The position numbers and the translations under genes are program-made. A DNA stretch of 64,000 nucleotides from Saprospiraceae bacterium (GTDB taxonomy: Bacteria > Bacteroidota > Bacteroidia > Chitinophagales > Saprospiraceae): contig JAGFJA010000021.1 of the NCBI GenBank assembly GCA_024103005.1, forward strand, positions 62,001 through 126,000, given 5' to 3'. Shown piece by piece: positions 1 through 8,041 of the stretch (position 1 is its first letter; each line of letters opens with the position of its first letter). Under the pieces are notes generated by a model. That model had not been told where the DNA came from, ran no database searches, and was given only the letters and a program-made list of their open reading frames with translations.

Positions 1-337
1 TTTGAATCTCAATATCAATGGTATCTCCCTGAGAATAAGTAACCTTTCTATTAGGAATTTCTCCGCCTGAAACCGACCCTTCAACAGCATTCCAGGTACC
101 TCGTGTAGCTTTGTATTCCAAAGTGCCTGTAAAAGGAGGAATAATAAAAATATTATTTCCCGCCATCTGGGATGGATAATCAGGCTTCCAACCATTAAAA
201 CTGGAGGGGAAGTGAATGGTATCTAAAATTGATTTATAAGTAGCTGGCGCCTTAGTTATTTTGAAATACATTTGGCAATAGCTATGGATACTTATTCCAA
301 CGCTTAGACTTACGAATATTAAAAGTTTGGTAATCAT
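1..337 (-). CDS. Secreted esterase-like protein, N-terminal fragment (runs off the left edge)
   Basis: The reading frame opens at an ATG at 337 on the minus strand and stays open to base 1, giving about 112 residues. The first 21 or so residues (MITKLLIFVSLSVGISIHSY...) form a signal peptide. The rest contains a segment with FNGW...P, a TLEYKATRGTWNAVEG stretch and GGEIPNRKVTY. This pattern is typical of the starch-binding-like beta-sandwich (CBM20-like) found at the N-terminus of many Bacteroidota secreted esterases and phospholipase-like proteins. The catalytic part would lie outside the window, so the enzyme class is an inference. A near-consensus -7 element (AACCTTTG on the minus strand, 368-375) lies about 30 bases upstream. 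The start region is shared with the divergent DUF3467 gene. Confidence 0.6.
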   Translation of the reverse strand, partial: MITKLLIFVSLSVGISIHSYCQMYFKITKAPATYKSILDTIHFPSSFNGWKPDYPSQMAGNNIFIIPPFTGTLEYKATRGTWNAVEGSVSGGEIPNRKVTYSQGDTIDIEIQ

Positions 338-400
338 TATGTTATAATATATTTGTTCTTCCAAACACAAAGGTTAAATCTATAAATAAATTTATTTTAA

Positions 401-408
401 TACCTTTG
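401..408 (+). promoter_or_regulatory. Bacteroidota -7 box TACCTTTG
   Basis: A perfect match to TAnnTTTG lies 19 bases before the ATG at 428 of the DUF3467 gene. No clear -33 TTG is seen about 20 bases further up. This spacing recurs at several genes in the window, which supports it as the principal promoter. Confidence 0.5.
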
Positions 409-427
409 TTAAACAAAATTAATATAA

Positions 428-739
428 ATGGCAGAACAACAGGAAAATCAATTGAATATTGAATTAAATGAAGAGGTTGCAGATGGAATTTATTCTAATC
501 TTGCCATCATTACACACAGTCATACTGAATTTGTAGTTGATTTTATCAGGGTAATGCCAAATATTCCTAAGGCTAAAGTTAAATCAAGAATAATTATGAC
601 GCCTCAGCATGCAAAGAGATTGCTCCATGCTTTAAGGGATAACATCGGTCGTTTTGAACAATCTCATGGTGTAATTCAGGATGTGGAAGATCAAACTGTT
701 TTGCCAATGAATTTCAGCTCTCCGAAAGCTCAGGCTTAG
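428..739 (+). CDS. DUF3467 family protein
   Basis: This 103-residue acidic protein of unknown function has the whole DUF3467 layout: a short charged N-terminus, a beta-strand block around residues 20-45 ([18 protein letters not shown]), a conserved [21 protein letters not shown] block around residues 50-70, and a helix ending near residue 80. The family is small, cytoplasmic, widespread in Bacteroidota and has no established role. The gene stands alone between a divergent secreted protein and the convergent ruvB, whose stop codon overlaps its end by four bases. A clean -7 promoter box lies just upstream. The start ATG is the first possible one. Family assignment is firm; function is unknown. 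Confidence 0.85.
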   Translation: MAEQQENQLNIELNEEVADGIYSNLAIITHSHTEFVVDFIRVMPNIPKAKVKSRIIMTPQHAKRLLHALRDNIGRFEQSHGVIQDVEDQTVLPMNFSSPKAQA

Positions 740-1764
740 TCAAATAACGTTTGCTGATAACTTTGAGGATTAAATCCAAGGTGTTTATATGCCTTCGGAG
801 TAACTATTCTTCCCCTGGGAGTCCTTTGAATAAATCCTGACATAATTAAGAAGGGTTCATATACTTCCTCTATAGTGCCGCTCTCCTCTCCCACTGCTGT
901 GCTTATTGTATTAATTCCTACAGGACCGCCATTGAATTTTTCGATGATGTTCCTAAGAATTTTATTATCCATTTCATCAAGTCCACACTCATCCACATTG
1001 AGTGCGTTTAATCCCATTTGAGCGATTGGAAGACTTATGATTCCATTTCCTTTAATCTGAGCAAAGTCCCTCATTCTTCTTAGTAAGGCATAAGCTATCC
1101 TCGGTGTCCCTCTGCTTCTCCTGGCTATCTCATGGATACCTTCAGGTTCAGTTTTCACTTGAAGTATATTAGCTGCTCGTTTAATAATGCCTTCCAGCGT
1201 CGGAATATCATAATAATCAAGCAAAAAGCTAATTCCGAACCGCGCGCGCATAGGAGCTGTCAGCAATCCCTGCCGTGTAGTTGCACCTATTAGGGTAAAT
1301 GGATTTATCGACAATTGAATACTCCTGGCATTGGGACCGGAATCTATCATGATATCAATCTTATAGTCTTCCATAGCGGAGTATAGATATTCTTCCACGA
1401 CAGTATTCAATCGGTGGATTTCATCAATAAACAGAACATCGTTGGGTTCTAAATTGGTCAATAAACCTGCAAGATCACCCGGCTTATCCAAAACAGGGCC
1501 TGATGTTACTTTCAGATTGGTACCTAATTCGTTTGCGATTATATTGCTTAGTGTTGTTTTACCCAAGCCCGGAGGACCATGCAATAAAACATGATCCAAT
1601 GCTTCGCCTCTTAACTTGGCAGCTTTAATAAAGACTTCCAGATTATCGACAATTTTACGCTGACCTTTAAACTCGTCCAGATAACCGGGACGCAAAGTCC
1701 GCTCTATAACCTTGTCGTCCTTACTCAGGTTATCAGCATCAGAATCCAGTAAATGATTTTTCAA
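736..1764 (-). CDS. ruvB: Holliday junction branch-migration ATPase RuvB
   Basis: RuvB is the AAA+ motor that, with RuvA, drives Holliday junction migration in recombination repair. Visible motifs are Walker A ([11 protein letters not shown]), Walker B (LFIDEIHR), sensor 1 (GATTRQGLL) and the C-terminal winged-helix region ([16 protein letters not shown]...[15 protein letters not shown]). From the TTG at 1764 the product is 342 residues, the usual size. An in-frame ATG exists at 1806, but a perfect -7 box (TATCTTTG, minus strand, 1792-1785) lies between it and the TTG. The ATG would then be upstream of the transcription start, so the TTG is preferred. ruvA is not next to it. The gene is divergent from aroE. 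Confidence 0.93.
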   Translation of the reverse strand: MKNHLLDSDADNLSKDDKVIERTLRPGYLDEFKGQRKIVDNLEVFIKAAKLRGEALDHVLLHGPPGLGKTTLSNIIANELGTNLKVTSGPVLDKPGDLAGLLTNLEPNDVLFIDEIHRLNTVVEEYLYSAMEDYKIDIMIDSGPNARSIQLSINPFTLIGATTRQGLLTAPMRARFGISFLLDYYDIPTLEGIIKRAANILQVKTEPEGIHEIARRSRGTPRIAYALLRRMRDFAQIKGNGIISLPIAQMGLNALNVDECGLDEMDNKILRNIIEKFNGGPVGINTISTAVGEESGTIEEVYEPFLIMSGFIQRTPRGRIVTPKAYKHLGFNPQSYQQTLFD

Positions 1765-1784
1765 CGTAATTATATTATAAATAG

Positions 1785-1792
1785 CAAAGATA
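1785..1792 (-). promoter_or_regulatory. -7 promoter box for ruvB that decides the start codon
   Basis: TATCTTTG on the minus strand matches TAnnTTTG exactly and ends 20 bases before the TTG start of ruvB. It sits inside the longer ATG-initiated reading frame, arguing against that start. No -33 TTG is evident. Confidence 0.5.
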
Positions 1793-1861
1793 TGAAAAAC
1801 GTTCATATTCTGGTTATATTTTCTGACCGGTTCAAACGATTCATCCGTGTTTATATTATTC

Positions 1862-1893
1862 TTGACTAAAATCAGAAAAATTTATCACATTTG
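1862..1893 (+). promoter_or_regulatory. Promoter of aroE (TTG, 21 bases, CACATTTG)
   Basis: A -33 TTG (1862-1864) is followed after 21 bases by CACATTTG (1886-1893), one mismatch from TAnnTTTG. The ATG of aroE at 1915 is 21 bases downstream. The alternative TTG start at 1891 would lie inside the -7 box. Confidence 0.45.
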
Positions 1894-1914
1894 TCTTCAG
1901 TGAAGAAATTGCAG

Positions 1915-2670
1915 ATGTTTCATTTGGGTTTAATTGGAAGAGATTTAAGTCATTCATTTTCTAAAAAATACTTTGATGAAAAGTTTGAAAAGGAAAATAT
2001 TCATGAATTTGACTACAATCTGTTTGAAATAGACAAAATATCTGATATTCAGCGCACTATAAAGAATTATTCATTGACTGGATTTAATGTGACTATTCCC
2101 TATAAGGAAGAAATTATTCCGTATTGTACTTATTTAAGTGCAGAAGCGGAGGCTATTGGGGCTGTAAACTGCGTCTTTACGGGAAATGGTCGGATGATTG
2201 GTCATAATACAGATTGCTATGGTTTTTTAAATAGTTTACCTGATGATTTATTCAGGCTGAATTTTCAGGCAATCGTTTTCGGCACGGGTGGCGCTTCTAA
2301 GGCCATACAATATGTACTTAAAAAACTGAATGTCAAAATGATTCTGGTGTCTACTTCCCGCAAAATTGGCACCATCGGATATGATCAACTGAGCAAGGAT
2401 ATTATCCACCAATCAAAATTACTTGTTAATTGTACACCCCTTGGTACTTCTCCCAACATTGATTCAGTGGTACCAATTGATTTTTCGGCCATTTCATCCG
2501 ATCACCTTTGCTATGATCTGGTCTATAATCCCGGAGAAACATTGTTTATAAAAAAGGCAAAGCTCCAAGGTGCAAGATGCATCAATGGTTTGCGAATGTT
2601 GGAATTGCAAGCTGAAGCCGCATGGAATTTTTGGATTGAGAAGATAAACATTGATTCAAACAAAGTATAA
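1915..2670 (+). CDS. aroE: Shikimate dehydrogenase AroE
   Basis: AroE reduces 3-dehydroshikimate to shikimate with NADPH in the chorismate pathway. From the ATG at 1915 the protein is 251 residues, the usual size in Bacteroidota. The N-terminal substrate domain has the GLIGRDLSHSFSKKYF motif and the NVTIPYK block with its catalytic lysine. It is followed by GAVNC, HNTDCYGF, the Rossmann loop GTGGASKA (about residue 123) and a C-terminal LVYNPGETLFIKKA...GLRMLELQAE block. A TTG start eight codons earlier is unlikely because it would sit in the predicted -7 promoter box. The acetyltransferase gene follows closely on the same strand and may be co-transcribed. Confidence 0.93.
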   Translation: MFHLGLIGRDLSHSFSKKYFDEKFEKENIHEFDYNLFEIDKISDIQRTIKNYSLTGFNVTIPYKEEIIPYCTYLSAEAEAIGAVNCVFTGNGRMIGHNTDCYGFLNSLPDDLFRLNFQAIVFGTGGASKAIQYVLKKLNVKMILVSTSRKIGTIGYDQLSKDIIHQSKLLVNCTPLGTSPNIDSVVPIDFSAISSDHLCYDLVYNPGETLFIKKAKLQGARCINGLRMLELQAEAAWNFWIEKINIDSNKV

Positions 2671-2689
2671 TCCTACGTTACTCGATTTT

Positions 2690-3202
2690 ATGGAACATGT
2701 ATTTATGCGAATAGCTATTCATTCTGATATCCCTGAAATTTGGACAATAATAAAAGATGCCATTGAAAGAAGACGAATAGAGGGGAGTAAGCAGTGGCAG
2801 GATGGATATCCAAATAAGGAAACTATTCTATCCGATATTGAAAATGGTTATGGACAAGTCTTGCAATTGAATGATAAGATCATAACGTATGCTGCCGTAA
2901 TTACGGAAAAAGATCCTGATTACCTATATATTGAAGGGAGTTGGCTCAATGACGATGCATATACCGTTATCCATAGGGTTGCCACGGCATCACAAGTAAT
3001 CGGTAAGGGGTATGCTACTTTAATCTTCCAATTAATTGAAAAATATTGTATTGATAAAGGAATATTTAATATTCGGGTCGATACCAATTTTGATAATTTA
3101 TCAATGCTTAAAGTCTTTGAAAAATTAAATTATCAGTATTGCGGCAAGGTATATTTAAGAGGCGCTCCACGAAGAGCATATCATAAAATTCTTAGCCTTT
3201 AA
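2690..3202 (+). CDS. GNAT family N-acetyltransferase
   Basis: This is an acetyl-CoA-dependent N-acyltransferase of the GNAT fold with unknown substrate. The order of elements is clear: an N-terminal strand (MRIAIHSDIPEIW), a middle segment with KQWQDGYPN, the acetyl-CoA loop region VIGKGYATLIFQLIEKYC (a variant of Q/RxxGxG/A), and a C-terminal NLSMLKVFEKLNYQYCGK block typical of the last helix and strand. The KQW(Q)DGYP segment is shared with a Bacteroidota subgroup. The start is uncertain: ATG 2690 keeps the first strand complete, ATG 2705 would cut it, and the frame is open back to a TTG at 2651 overlapping aroE. It ends one base before the convergent MFS gene. Confidence 0.8.
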   Translation: MEHVFMRIAIHSDIPEIWTIIKDAIERRRIEGSKQWQDGYPNKETILSDIENGYGQVLQLNDKIITYAAVITEKDPDYLYIEGSWLNDDAYTVIHRVATASQVIGKGYATLIFQLIEKYCIDKGIFNIRVDTNFDNLSMLKVFEKLNYQYCGKVYLRGAPRRAYHKILSL

Positions 3203-3203
3203 G

Positions 3204-4415
3204 TTAAGCAGACAGTCCTTTCCGTATCAATTTTCTGGTTCTCCCATATTGATAGATAAGGAGAGATAATACACTGCACAACAACATGATAGTAAACATT
3301 GTCAAACCGTGATTATTGGGTACCAAATTGACAATGCCGGTAATTAAGGCTCCGCAACCTAATTGGACCGCTCCCATAAGTGCAGAGGCTGTACCTGCAT
3401 TCCGGGTAAAAGGCTCCAGTGTTAATGCGGATGTATTTGGAAAAACTAGTCCAAGCATTGAAAGATAAAGGCATATAAAGGCTACAACAACATATAAGTT
3501 AATCCATCCGGCTTCAACTACAATGAGCATAGTAAGACTAATGACAAATTGTATGATTAATGCAGTAAAGGAGATGGTTTCACTATTATAATTTCGGAGT
3601 AAAAAAGTATTTACTTGTCCCCCAATAGTCATGCCAATGGATATAATTGCAAATATTAATCCATATTCTTTCTGACTTAAATGGAAAATATTGAGAAATA
3701 AATCTGCTGAACCGCTGATATAGGCATAGAGTCCGGAAAAAGCTATAGAAGATACTGCTGAGTAAATATAAAATTGAGGGACCTTTGCCACTTTCAAATA
3801 TTCATTTATTATTGGACCCGGTTTCAATGATTTCTCTTTATCCGGTGGGTTGGCCGCCGGAATCCATTTAATGGAAGTAAGCAAAGTCAGAAATCCGATA
3901 ATTGCCAGAACAACAAATATAGCCTGCCATTCAAATGATGTTGTAAGGAATCCTCCAAAGGTTGGAGCCAATATCGGAGATAGGGCAATGACCAACATAA
4001 GATAGGAAAAAGTCTTTGCTATTTCATCCACCGGAAACAAATCTCTTACAAGAGCTCTTCCTGCGACCATGCCGGCACAACTGCCAAGAGCCTGGAAGAA
4101 TCGTAACGCAATAAGCTGATCTGCATTTTGCACTAAGACGCAAGCCAGTGATGCCACGATATAAATAATCAATCCGATGTAAAGGGGTATTTTTCTACCG
4201 TATCTGTCTAATAAGGGGCCATAGATAAGCTGACCAACAGAAATTCCGATAAAAAAACTCGAAAGGCTCAATCCTATATGGGATATTGTAGTATTAAGAT
4301 CCTTTGCTATTTCATTGAACCCCGGAAGGTACATGTCTATAGAAAATGGACCGATGGCTGATAAAAATCCCAGCGATAAAATGACCAGTGCTTTATTTTT
4401 TAAATTTTTCTTCAT
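3204..4415 (-). CDS. MFS drug exporter of the Bcr/CflA type
   Basis: This inner-membrane proton-driven exporter belongs to the Bcr/CflA drug-resistance group of the major facilitator superfamily. The 403-residue protein has about twelve hydrophobic segments. The segment after helix 1 carries FSIDMYLPGF, and the loop between helices 2 and 3 carries GQLIYGPLLDRYGRK, the standard MFS motif A and the strongest group marker. GMVAGRALVRDLF in helix 4 is also characteristic of Bcr/CflA. The C-terminal half contains EPFTRNAGTASALMGAVQ, again family-typical. The substrate cannot be read from sequence. The gene is monocistronic and divergent from the aminotransferase; no convincing -7 box was found upstream. 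Confidence 0.88.
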   Translation of the reverse strand: MKKNLKNKALVILSLGFLSAIGPFSIDMYLPGFNEIAKDLNTTISHIGLSLSSFFIGISVGQLIYGPLLDRYGRKIPLYIGLIIYIVASLACVLVQNADQLIALRFFQALGSCAGMVAGRALVRDLFPVDEIAKTFSYLMLVIALSPILAPTFGGFLTTSFEWQAIFVVLAIIGFLTLLTSIKWIPAANPPDKEKSLKPGPIINEYLKVAKVPQFYIYSAVSSIAFSGLYAYISGSADLFLNIFHLSQKEYGLIFAIISIGMTIGGQVNTFLLRNYNSETISFTALIIQFVISLTMLIVVEAGWINLYVVVAFICLYLSMLGLVFPNTSALTLEPFTRNAGTASALMGAVQLGCGALITGIVNLVPNNHGLTMFTIMLLCSVLSLLIYQYGRTRKLIRKGLSA

Positions 4416-4495
4416 GACGATTGATTCGGGATATCATCAGATAATACGAATCGAATGGTAAATAGTTAACAGGAGATTTGAATTTATTAAATTTT

Positions 4496-4546
4496 AAAGT
4501 CAATAAACGATATACCGCATAAATAGTTGATTGAATTATTGACTTT
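4496..4546. promoter_or_regulatory. Inverted repeat AAAGTCAATAA ... TTATTGACTTT upstream of the aminotransferase
   Basis: Two perfect 11-base arms (4496-4506 and 4536-4546) are separated by 29 bases. The second arm directly abuts a 22-base palindrome. The arms may be two operator half-sites on either side of a loop, or a single hairpin in RNA. Function is inferred from position only. Confidence 0.45.
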
Positions 4547-4568
4547 CTTTTAATAAATTTATTAAAAG
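4547..4568. promoter_or_regulatory. Perfect 22-base palindrome just upstream of the -33 element
   Basis: The halves are CTTTTAATAAA and TTTATTAAAAG, perfectly complementary with no spacer. It ends 10 bases before the -33 TTG of the promoter for the aminotransferase gene, where an activator or repressor dimer would bind. It is A/T rich, so chance is less negligible than for a mixed sequence, but 11 perfect pairs remain notable. Confidence 0.45.
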
Positions 4569-4578
4569 TACATTTCTG

Positions 4579-4609
4579 TTGAAGTTCTTTAATTTTCTGG
4601 CTATTTTTG
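4579..4609 (+). promoter_or_regulatory. Promoter (TTG, 20 bases, TATTTTTG)
   Basis: The -33 TTG at 4579-4581 and the perfect -7 box TATTTTTG at 4602-4609 are 20 bases apart, the expected Bacteroidota spacing. The ATG at 4644 is 34 bases downstream of the -7 box. Confidence 0.55.
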
Positions 4610-4643
4610 CACCATACAATTTTGTAATATCTAATTAAGGGTT

Positions 4644-6026
4644 ATGGATACTGGGACATTGGTTCAAAATCAGGAGAGTTCAACTGAAAATCAGTTTTTT
4701 GAGAAATTGAGATCAAAGGAATACAGCCGGTTGGATCATCCAAACCATCATGTCTATCTGGATTTCACGGGAGGAAATCTATATGCGGAGAGTCTGGTTA
4801 AAAAGCATCATGCTTTTTTGCTGGAGGGAGTTTTCGGTAATCCTCATTCAATCAATCCAACATCAGAGACATCAACCCATCAGATAGAAGCCGCAAGGTC
4901 AAAAGTCATTGAATTCTTCAATGCCGAAGATTATTTTTGTGTATTTACATCAAATGCTTCCGGCGCATTAAAAATCGTTGGAGAAAGTTACCCGTTTAAT
5001 CAGAATAGTCATTTTGTTTTGCTTGCGGACAATCACAATTCCGTAAACGGTATCCGTGAATATTGCAAGAAAAGGGGCGGACAATTGGAATATGTACCGG
5101 TGCAATATGAAGATCTCCAGATCAGTCCGGATTCACTGGAGCAGTCCTTGAAGAATTGTTGCGGCGGAGATAATAATTTATTTGCTTTCCCTGCACAAAG
5201 TAATGTTAGCGGTGTCAAACACGATTTGTCCTGGATTAAATACGCACATGATCTGGGTTATGACGTTTTATTGGATGCGGCTGCCTTTGTGCCTACTTCC
5301 AAACTAGATTTAAAGAAGTTCCAACCTGAATTTGTTACTGTTTCATTCTACAAAATATTTGGTTTCCCTACAGGAATTGGCTGTTTGCTCATTAAAAAAT
5401 CCGTATTCAACAAGTTACAAAAACCTTGGTTTGCCGGAGGAACTGTTACCATGGTGTCAGTAGCAACCCCACAAAGCTTTTTGACCAATAACCATGAGAG
5501 GTTTGAAGACGGAACGTTAAATTATTTAGGAGTTCCTGCTATTAAAACCGGTCTGGAATTTATCGAATCTATTGGCATAGAAAGGATTAATAAACGGATT
5601 CGGTATCTGACCGGCTATCTGATTCATCAGTTGCAAAACTTGCAATACAATAATGGCAAACCGGTAGTCAAAATTTTCGGCCCTAAAGAAATTGAAGTCC
5701 GCGGCGGGAATGTCGTCATGAATTTTTATGATGCTGAGGGGAAAAATATCCCATTTGAAACTATTGATTTAATTGCCAAAGAGAAGAATATCTCCATTCG
5801 TTCAGGTTGTTTCTGTAATCCCGGAATTGACGAAATCAATAATTGCATTACAAATGAAGAAATGACACAATATTTTGTCAGCAGGGATAAGGGCGATTAT
5901 GAAGATATCGTACATTATCTGGGTAAAATGCGCGGAGCCACCAGGGTCTCCATGGGGATAGCTACTACCATTCGCGATCTGGATGCATTTGTAGATTTGG
6001 TAAAGTCATATTTCCATATTGAATAA
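4644..6026 (+). CDS. Aminotransferase class V, molybdenum-cofactor-sulfurase-like
   Basis: This PLP enzyme has the fold of cysteine desulfurases; its closest recognisable relatives are the NifS-like N-terminal domain of molybdenum cofactor sulfurases. The 460-residue protein shows an early YLDFTGGNLYAESLVKKHH segment, GNPHS around residue 72, an FTSNASGALKIVGE cofactor block, the strand LLDAAAFVPTS with the PLP-binding aspartate, a VSFYKIFGFPTGIG segment with the Schiff-base lysine, and the RSGCFCNPG loop with the sulfur-carrying cysteine. The C-terminal MOSC domain of true MOCOS enzymes is absent. No molybdoenzyme gene lies nearby, so the sulfur acceptor is unknown. An elaborate palindromic promoter precedes it, suggesting tight regulation. 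Confidence 0.8.
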   Translation: MDTGTLVQNQESSTENQFFEKLRSKEYSRLDHPNHHVYLDFTGGNLYAESLVKKHHAFLLEGVFGNPHSINPTSETSTHQIEAARSKVIEFFNAEDYFCVFTSNASGALKIVGESYPFNQNSHFVLLADNHNSVNGIREYCKKRGGQLEYVPVQYEDLQISPDSLEQSLKNCCGGDNNLFAFPAQSNVSGVKHDLSWIKYAHDLGYDVLLDAAAFVPTSKLDLKKFQPEFVTVSFYKIFGFPTGIGCLLIKKSVFNKLQKPWFAGGTVTMVSVATPQSFLTNNHERFEDGTLNYLGVPAIKTGLEFIESIGIERINKRIRYLTGYLIHQLQNLQYNNGKPVVKIFGPKEIEVRGGNVVMNFYDAEGKNIPFETIDLIAKEKNISIRSGCFCNPGIDEINNCITNEEMTQYFVSRDKGDYEDIVHYLGKMRGATRVSMGIATTIRDLDAFVDLVKSYFHIE

Positions 6027-6042
6027 TCCACCTAAAATTTGA

Positions 6043-6543
6043 TTATAAAATATCTCCTGTTTTAGTATTTTTATCTTCACTTGATTTAATATTGAGCAAC
6101 TTAAATATATAATTAAAGCTTAATGTCACTATTAAGGCTATTAAGCAACCAATTACGACACAAATCAAGCGGTTAAAAGCCAGCGTCCAGTCATGTACGG
6201 GACCGTTGTAAAGCATCAGAATGACCAGGGCGGCGAGTGCACTCCTTATTGATCCCTGCAGCTCAAAATATAATCCTGTAATGATTACCATTATTACGCC
6301 AATGCACAGCAAAATTAAATTAGGAGGATGGATAAAAAATAGGAAAAACCCAATGGCACATCCAAGAAGATTGGCCTTCATTCTATCGATTGCCAATGAC
6401 ACCTTATTATCCGGAGAGATTGCCACGACAACAGAAACCATAGACCATTGAAATGGGAGGTGTGGAAAATAAATAAATAACACATAACATAAAACAACGC
6501 CAATAATACACCTCAGTGCATAAAGTGAGTTGTCTGTGGTCAT
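6043..6543 (-). CDS. FUSC-like inner-membrane protein
   Basis: This 166-residue membrane protein (from ATG 6543; 173 from a TTG at 6564) matches a single half of the FUSC/aromatic acid exporter transmembrane domain. It has about five hydrophobic helices, the WSMVSVVVAISPDN segment after helix 2 and the following AIDRMKANLLGCAIGFFL stretch with the conserved R-x6-G pattern of FUSC proteins. Full-length family members carry two such halves plus cytoplasmic domains, so this is a minimal version that may work as an oligomer. Function is unknown. A perfect -7 box (TATCTTTG) lies upstream at 6602-6595 on the minus strand. It converges on the aminotransferase. Confidence 0.7.
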   Translation of the reverse strand: MTTDNSLYALRCIIGVVLCYVLFIYFPHLPFQWSMVSVVVAISPDNKVSLAIDRMKANLLGCAIGFFLFFIHPPNLILLCIGVIMVIITGLYFELQGSIRSALAALVILMLYNGPVHDWTLAFNRLICVVIGCLIALIVTLSFNYIFKLLNIKSSEDKNTKTGDIL

Positions 6544-6594
6544 GATATGTTCAAATCTTTCCAATAGTAGTTCCTAATAGGCAAAAAGTTCTAT

Positions 6595-6602
6595 CAAAGA
6601 TA
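6595..6602 (-). promoter_or_regulatory. -7 box TATCTTTG for the FUSC gene
   Basis: An exact TAnnTTTG match on the minus strand, 30 bases before the TTG and 51 before the ATG candidate start. A TTG at 6627-6625 is a possible -33 element at slightly long (22-base) spacing. Confidence 0.4.
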
Positions 6603-6704
6603 CAAATAGGCTAAAGAACTAAATCAATTTAAATCAATCGATATTAGTCTTAAAGATATTAAGTAAGGTAAATTTCTCAGGACAACTTTTCAGAAAGGAG
6701 AAGG

Positions 6705-8036
6705 TTAAATAAGTCCTCTTGCCTTTATTTCCAAATATTTGTTTATAACATTTACTGTCAAATCCTTAGGATCGGTTAATATTGAATGGATGCCGTATTT
6801 TTGCAACTCTTTGACTATCAGTCTTTGTTCATATACAAATTTCTCTGCTACAACACGATCGTGTATTTCCCTGACATCCTTAGTTTTCACCTTTATGATA
6901 TCATACAATTCCGTATTCTTAAAAAAAATAATTACCAATAAATGCCTCCCCGATATAGCTTTCAGATAGCGTAACTGCCTTTTAAGGGCATCCATAGAAT
7001 CAAAATTAGTATAGAGCAACAATAAGCTGTATTGACGTAGTCTTTCTCTGATATCCCGATACAACCGACCATAATCTGATTCTTTAAAATCAGAAACAGA
7101 TTGATACAAGGACTCCATAATCTGATTAATCTGTCCTGAACGTCTTTCAGCCTGAACAAACTGATCAACCCGTTTGCTGAAGGTAATCAAACCGGCTCTG
7201 TCCTGATTCTGAAGAACCACATGAGTAAATATAAGTGCGCTGTTGATTGAGTAATCCAGCAATGTAAGCCCATCAAACGGCATCTTCATCATTCTTCCTT
7301 TATCGATCAAGGTATAAACCATTTGAGACTTTTCTTCCGAATATTGATTGACCATCAATTTATGGGTTTTTGAGGTTGCCTTCCAGTTGACCGTCCTCCA
7401 GTCATCTCCGGTTACATATTCTTTAATCTGTTCAAATTCCATGCTATGACCGATGCGCCTCTTTTTCTTAATTCCCGGAAATTGCAGATTGTTCTGAATA
7501 CCTATCAATTCATATTTATTCAGATGTATATATGACGGATAAACTTTAACTTCAGCGTTTTCATTGAAAATGTATCGCCTTCCAAGAAATCCTAATGCTG
7601 TAGAAACAAAAATATTCAACCCTCCAAACTCAAACAAGCCTCTTTCCAAAGGCTTGACGGTATAATACAAAGTAGTCGAAGATGCTTTATTTAATACTGT
7701 TTTCAAAGAAAAATCTCTGACATCAAATTGCTTTGGAAGCTCATCAATAATCTGAAGGTGGATATTGATACTGTATTTATTTACAATATTTAATTCTACT
7801 TTATTAACATCGCCATTGGATAGTTTGTGAGACAACTTTCTATTAGCCGACAACTTATTCCCACCCCATAAAATCACAGCATCAATAAAATTAATCAGGC
7901 AGAAAACAATGAGATAAAACTGAGCTATTTCAATGAATAAGGGGAAGAAAAATCCTAAAAACATAAGTAGAATACCAATTCCCAATGCATAGAAAAAGTT
8001 GGCATTCAAAAATATGCTTCTATAAAATGTCATCAT
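6705..8036 (-). CDS. DUF58 domain protein (BatA-cluster type)
   Basis: This 443-residue protein has two N-terminal membrane helices (about residues 8-55), a beta-rich extracytoplasmic or cytoplasmic middle and the DUF58 core with GDDWRTVNWKATSKTHKLMVNQY around residues 210-232. The core is followed by a von Willebrand A-like segment (MVYTLIDKGR, which retains D but not a full MIDAS DxSxS). DUF58 proteins almost always pair with MoxR AAA+ ATPases and are thought to help assemble or activate membrane or periplasmic complexes. Here it is the last gene of the MoxR operon, 5 bases after the MoxR stop. The direct partner is therefore the MoxR ATPase; the client is unknown. Confidence 0.88.
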   Translation of the reverse strand: MMTFYRSIFLNANFFYALGIGILLMFLGFFFPLFIEIAQFYLIVFCLINFIDAVILWGGNKLSANRKLSHKLSNGDVNKVELNIVNKYSINIHLQIIDELPKQFDVRDFSLKTVLNKASSTTLYYTVKPLERGLFEFGGLNIFVSTALGFLGRRYIFNENAEVKVYPSYIHLNKYELIGIQNNLQFPGIKKKRRIGHSMEFEQIKEYVTGDDWRTVNWKATSKTHKLMVNQYSEEKSQMVYTLIDKGRMMKMPFDGLTLLDYSINSALIFTHVVLQNQDRAGLITFSKRVDQFVQAERRSGQINQIMESLYQSVSDFKESDYGRLYRDIRERLRQYSLLLLYTNFDSMDALKRQLRYLKAISGRHLLVIIFFKNTELYDIIKVKTKDVREIHDRVVAEKFVYEQRLIVKELQKYGIHSILTDPKDLTVNVINKYLEIKARGLI

Positions 8037-8041
8037 AGCTG

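Noticed and set aside
2651-2689. TTG-initiated extension of the acetyltransferase into aroE
   Set aside because: The extra residues have no family similarity and overlap the aroE end; ATG 2690 gives a complete GNAT fold.
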